Assembly: GCA_023213395.1 (NCBI GenBank)
Contig: CM041465.1
Location: 7,936,001-8,000,000, forward strand
Direction of reading: 5' to 3'
DNA length: 64,000 bases
Source of the DNA: Cycas panzhihuaensis
Taxonomy: Eukaryota; Cycadophyta
The notes beneath the pieces are model-generated. The model worked only from the letters and a program-made list of their open reading frames with translations, was not told the DNA's origin and made no database searches. Shown here in pieces: positions 61,349 to 64,000 of the stretch; position 1 is the first letter of the stretch, and each line of letters opens with the position of its first letter. Both the position numbers and the translations under genes were made by a program.

Positions 61349-64000
61349 ATGCCACCTAAGAGGCCTTCAAAGGTGAGAGAGCCACAAAAGTGTACTTTAC
61401 CAAATGGGAAAGAAACAAGTAGACAGAGGACATTATCACGGTCAAAGGAGTCAAAATTAAGAAGAGTAAGAAGGCTAAGTTTACATAATAATAAGACTAA
61501 GGGATAGTCCGTTGAAGAATCCAAGGAAAGTAGAGCTCAAACACCTTAAGAATAAGGAGAGGAAAATAATAGTAAACAAATGGTATTAACACCTACTCTA
61601 ATCAAATATAATCTTTTAAGCCCAAAAAAGGAGGAAAAACCAAAAGGAAATATGGAACATAATGACACCCTAAGGAAGGAAGAAAATACACATGTGGATG
61701 ATACCCTAAAGGACCTGAGTGATAGCAAGAAGAAGGCAGAGGAAGGTCCTTCAATATATTTAGAGAATAAATTAACAAGACAACTTTTTGAGGATTCATT
61801 AGACAAGGGGTTTGATCAATCATATATATTGGTCAAACCATTAATGATACAAGTGCCAGGAGTATCAGAGCTAATACATCTAAAAATGCCATTCAAGAAT
61901 TCCCTATTTGGAAGGGATAGTGTTGTACCAAGAACCCCATATACACCACCTAAAGTGAAGGGTGAAGAAGAAGGAGTAAAATCCTTTGAGGAGGTAAAAA
62001 GAGAAGGATCACCATTGGGTGGGACACTAGTACGATCACCAAGGATGGACAATTTTAAAGATTTTAGAAAACCTATCTTCAACAACACCTCAAATGTAGT
62101 AGAGCATGTGTATTTATTCTAGAATTTGATCAATATAAAGAAAATCATAGATGAAGATGAAATAAAGGTGAGATTTACTTGCACACTAAGGGGAGTACCA
62201 TTGGCATGGTACAAAGAATTGAATAAAATAGAAACATGGGCAAATATAAAGAAATCCTTTCAGAAAAGATTTTAGAAATTCTGAAGTAATGAAGTTGTGG
62301 AGATTGCTCTAAGGGAAATAAAGTAGAAGTCTAGCAAATCAATGTTAATTTGCATCAGTTGTATGAAAATCATTTCTGCCAACATGATTAATGAAATAGT
62401 TATGAACCACAACATGAATAACTATGTCATCAGAGGATTAAATAAAAAATTAAGGTCTATGATGCATGTGCATCTATTAAAATCATTTTAAAACACTCAA
62501 GAGTTGGCATTGAACTTTGAAACAGAGATGAATGCCTAAGCAGGAGGGCATAATACCCTTTTACTAAGGCCATAAGAAGAAATAAGAGAAATGAAATAGA
62601 ATCAACATAACTAACTCTTTTACCAAGTAGGAATCTTAGAAGAAGAAACTAAAGTGGAAGCTCTAAGGAAAGAGGTAGCTAGACTTCAGATGAGAAATAA
62701 CGAAGAGGAGGAAGAAGTAAAAAAGAGAAAGGACTGAGAATTTAAAATAAAAAAATGGTTCCATATTTATGAGTAAACTTTGCATACAACTAAGGAGTAT
62801 GAAATTAATCCAAAAAATAGTGCAATGCACCAAAAAGATAAATAGTGTCATATATGTAACATGGATAGTCACACAACTAAAGATTATTTTTATAATGCTA
62901 GAGGAAGAGCCTATACCTCAAAATATATATACAACGAGGAGTACACAAGAATTCTCAAAGAAAAAACAACCAATGGGGAGATGTTTGATCTATTTACAAT
63001 TTGGGCATTAGAAATTAGGCTACCCACTAAACAGGAATATGAACATAAACCATTCACATGCAATAATTGTGGGCCAAGTGAGCACAAAACAAAAGATTAT
63101 AAGGGAAAGGTAAAAGCAACTAACTTAATGACTATCATCCTAACAAGTAGAAAAAATGTAAAACTCTAAAAGAAACATAAAAAAAAAATGGATGAAGGGT
63201 ACCCAGACCTACAAACAAAAATAAACAGATTCAAACAAGTGAAATAAGTATTAGAGGAGTTAGCCCAAACTAAGACAATGTTACTAATGGGTATACCAAA
63301 AATAAAACATGTATATATAAGGAAGAATAGACAAAAGGAGAAAATACCAGACCTAAAAGACCTAGACCCAAACCTAAATCCCCCTTTTAACCTAAACCCT
63401 TACCCTAATTCACCTCTTGATACCTTAACCCCCTCTAACCCTAACCTTCCCTCTACCTCTAATGTGGGTCCTAAGGTAGAGTGCCCTTACCCACCCCAAT
63501 TCTAGCCTGAGGAAGGAAATAATGAGCCTTCCTCATCTTCTTTGGAGATACACCCACCCAGTAAAAGGTCCTTTTCAAACACTGATGCCAAATCTAAGGA
63601 AGAAGAAGATGAACTGGTGGAAAGTATCCCTAGAGATTCTAGTCTAGGAAATAAAATTGATACACTAGAAGAAGGAAATCATGAAGAATACATTGGAGAT
63701 TATGTGAAGCCTTTTTATGGAGAATAACTATATGGAACTACCCACTTAATACATTATATAGAACATTGGTTGGGAGAAGGAATAATAAATAAAGATCAAT
63801 TAAAGTATCATAAGAAGAAATTGATAAAGCATACCACACTAAGGAAAAGGTGAAAAAAGGCAAGGCATGACTACCACATCAAGACATCATATTTTAAAAA
63901 GGATGATCAAATATGGTGATTTAGAAACAAAACCCAAATACCCCAGGGAGAATTGAAGATGCATTAAAAATGCCCATATATGACTGAGAAGGTGTACAAA
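61349..64000 (+). pseudogene. Ty3/gypsy gag frame, broken by nonsense changes only; runs off the window
   Basis: ATG at 61349 gives MPPKRPSKVREPQKC. The same frame continues to 63727 and probably beyond: open pieces at 61580, 62861, 63278 and 63542 are all in phase with it. The retrotransposon gag core is at about 62160-62280 (LRGVPLAWYKELN, TWANIKKSFQKRF). A coiled-coil-like segment (VEALRKEVARLQMRNNEEEEE) follows near 62655-62725. Two CCHC zinc knuckles lie at about 62843 (CHICNMDSHTTKDY) and 63059 (CNNCGPSEHKTKDY); in both the last Cys is Tyr. A Pro/Asn-rich linker (63360-63450) and an acidic region (63590-63700) follow. Stops are TAG, TAA and TGA substitutions. Protease and RT would lie beyond the window. 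Confidence 0.8.

Noticed and set aside
63355-63450. Telomere-like CCTAAACC / ACCCTAACC runs
   Set aside because: The units are irregular and in frame with the gag, encoding a Pro/Asn-rich linker; not a telomere array.

Overview
The window looks like intergenic nuclear DNA from a seed plant with a large, repeat-rich, AT-rich genome. A gymnosperm is plausible, but nothing in the sequence fixes the species. I found no intact host gene, tRNA, rRNA or CRISPR. Nearly all recognisable coding sequence is decayed Ty1/copia and Ty3/gypsy LTR-retrotransposon polyprotein, recognised by protease, integrase, reverse transcriptase (RT) and RNase H motifs, by LTR pairs, by primer-binding sites (PBS) close to the plant initiator-Met tRNA complement, and by polypurine tracts (PPT).

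Layout. 1-1667: tail and putative LTR of one element, then unassigned DNA. 1668-5861: degenerate copia polyprotein (+). 5889-9372: a complete 3.48-kb LTR element with 312-bp LTRs and a perfect 5-bp target duplication (ATAAA), inserted in the 3' end of that copia. Its interior carries host gene fragments (an ankyrin segment like that of plant ankyrin/CCCH zinc-finger proteins, and an AP-endonuclease-2-like segment) instead of retroelement proteins. 9378-10545: gypsy RNase H/integrase remnant (-). 10551-12418: two nested copia-type LTR starts. 12419-29402: a gypsy element (-) split by a second gypsy element (+, 17889-25524). 30354-32072: a 1.72-kb non-autonomous LTR element whose interior, 3' LTR and 1.57 kb of flank have been tandemly amplified into a five-unit array of about 3 kb per unit (30605-47047). 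42928-44890 and 54175-56137: two arms of a 1963-bp inverted repeat, about 98-99% identical, each with a 1232-bp LTR. 47588-48147: copia gag and LTR fragment. 48782-57179: a copia element (-) containing the second arm. 57420-58659: copia-like gag remnant (-). 61349-64000: a long gypsy gag frame (+) broken by nonsense changes but with no frameshift seen.

The parts form a nested insertion record rather than a working gene set. Points deserving attention are the gene-capturing LTR element, the LTR-containing tandem array with internal hairpins, the nearly identical inverted duplication, a tandem motif (AAGTGCAACCAAG) shared by the LTRs of two different gypsy elements, and decay dominated by C-to-T change at CAG/CTG sites, visible even in the primer-binding sites.
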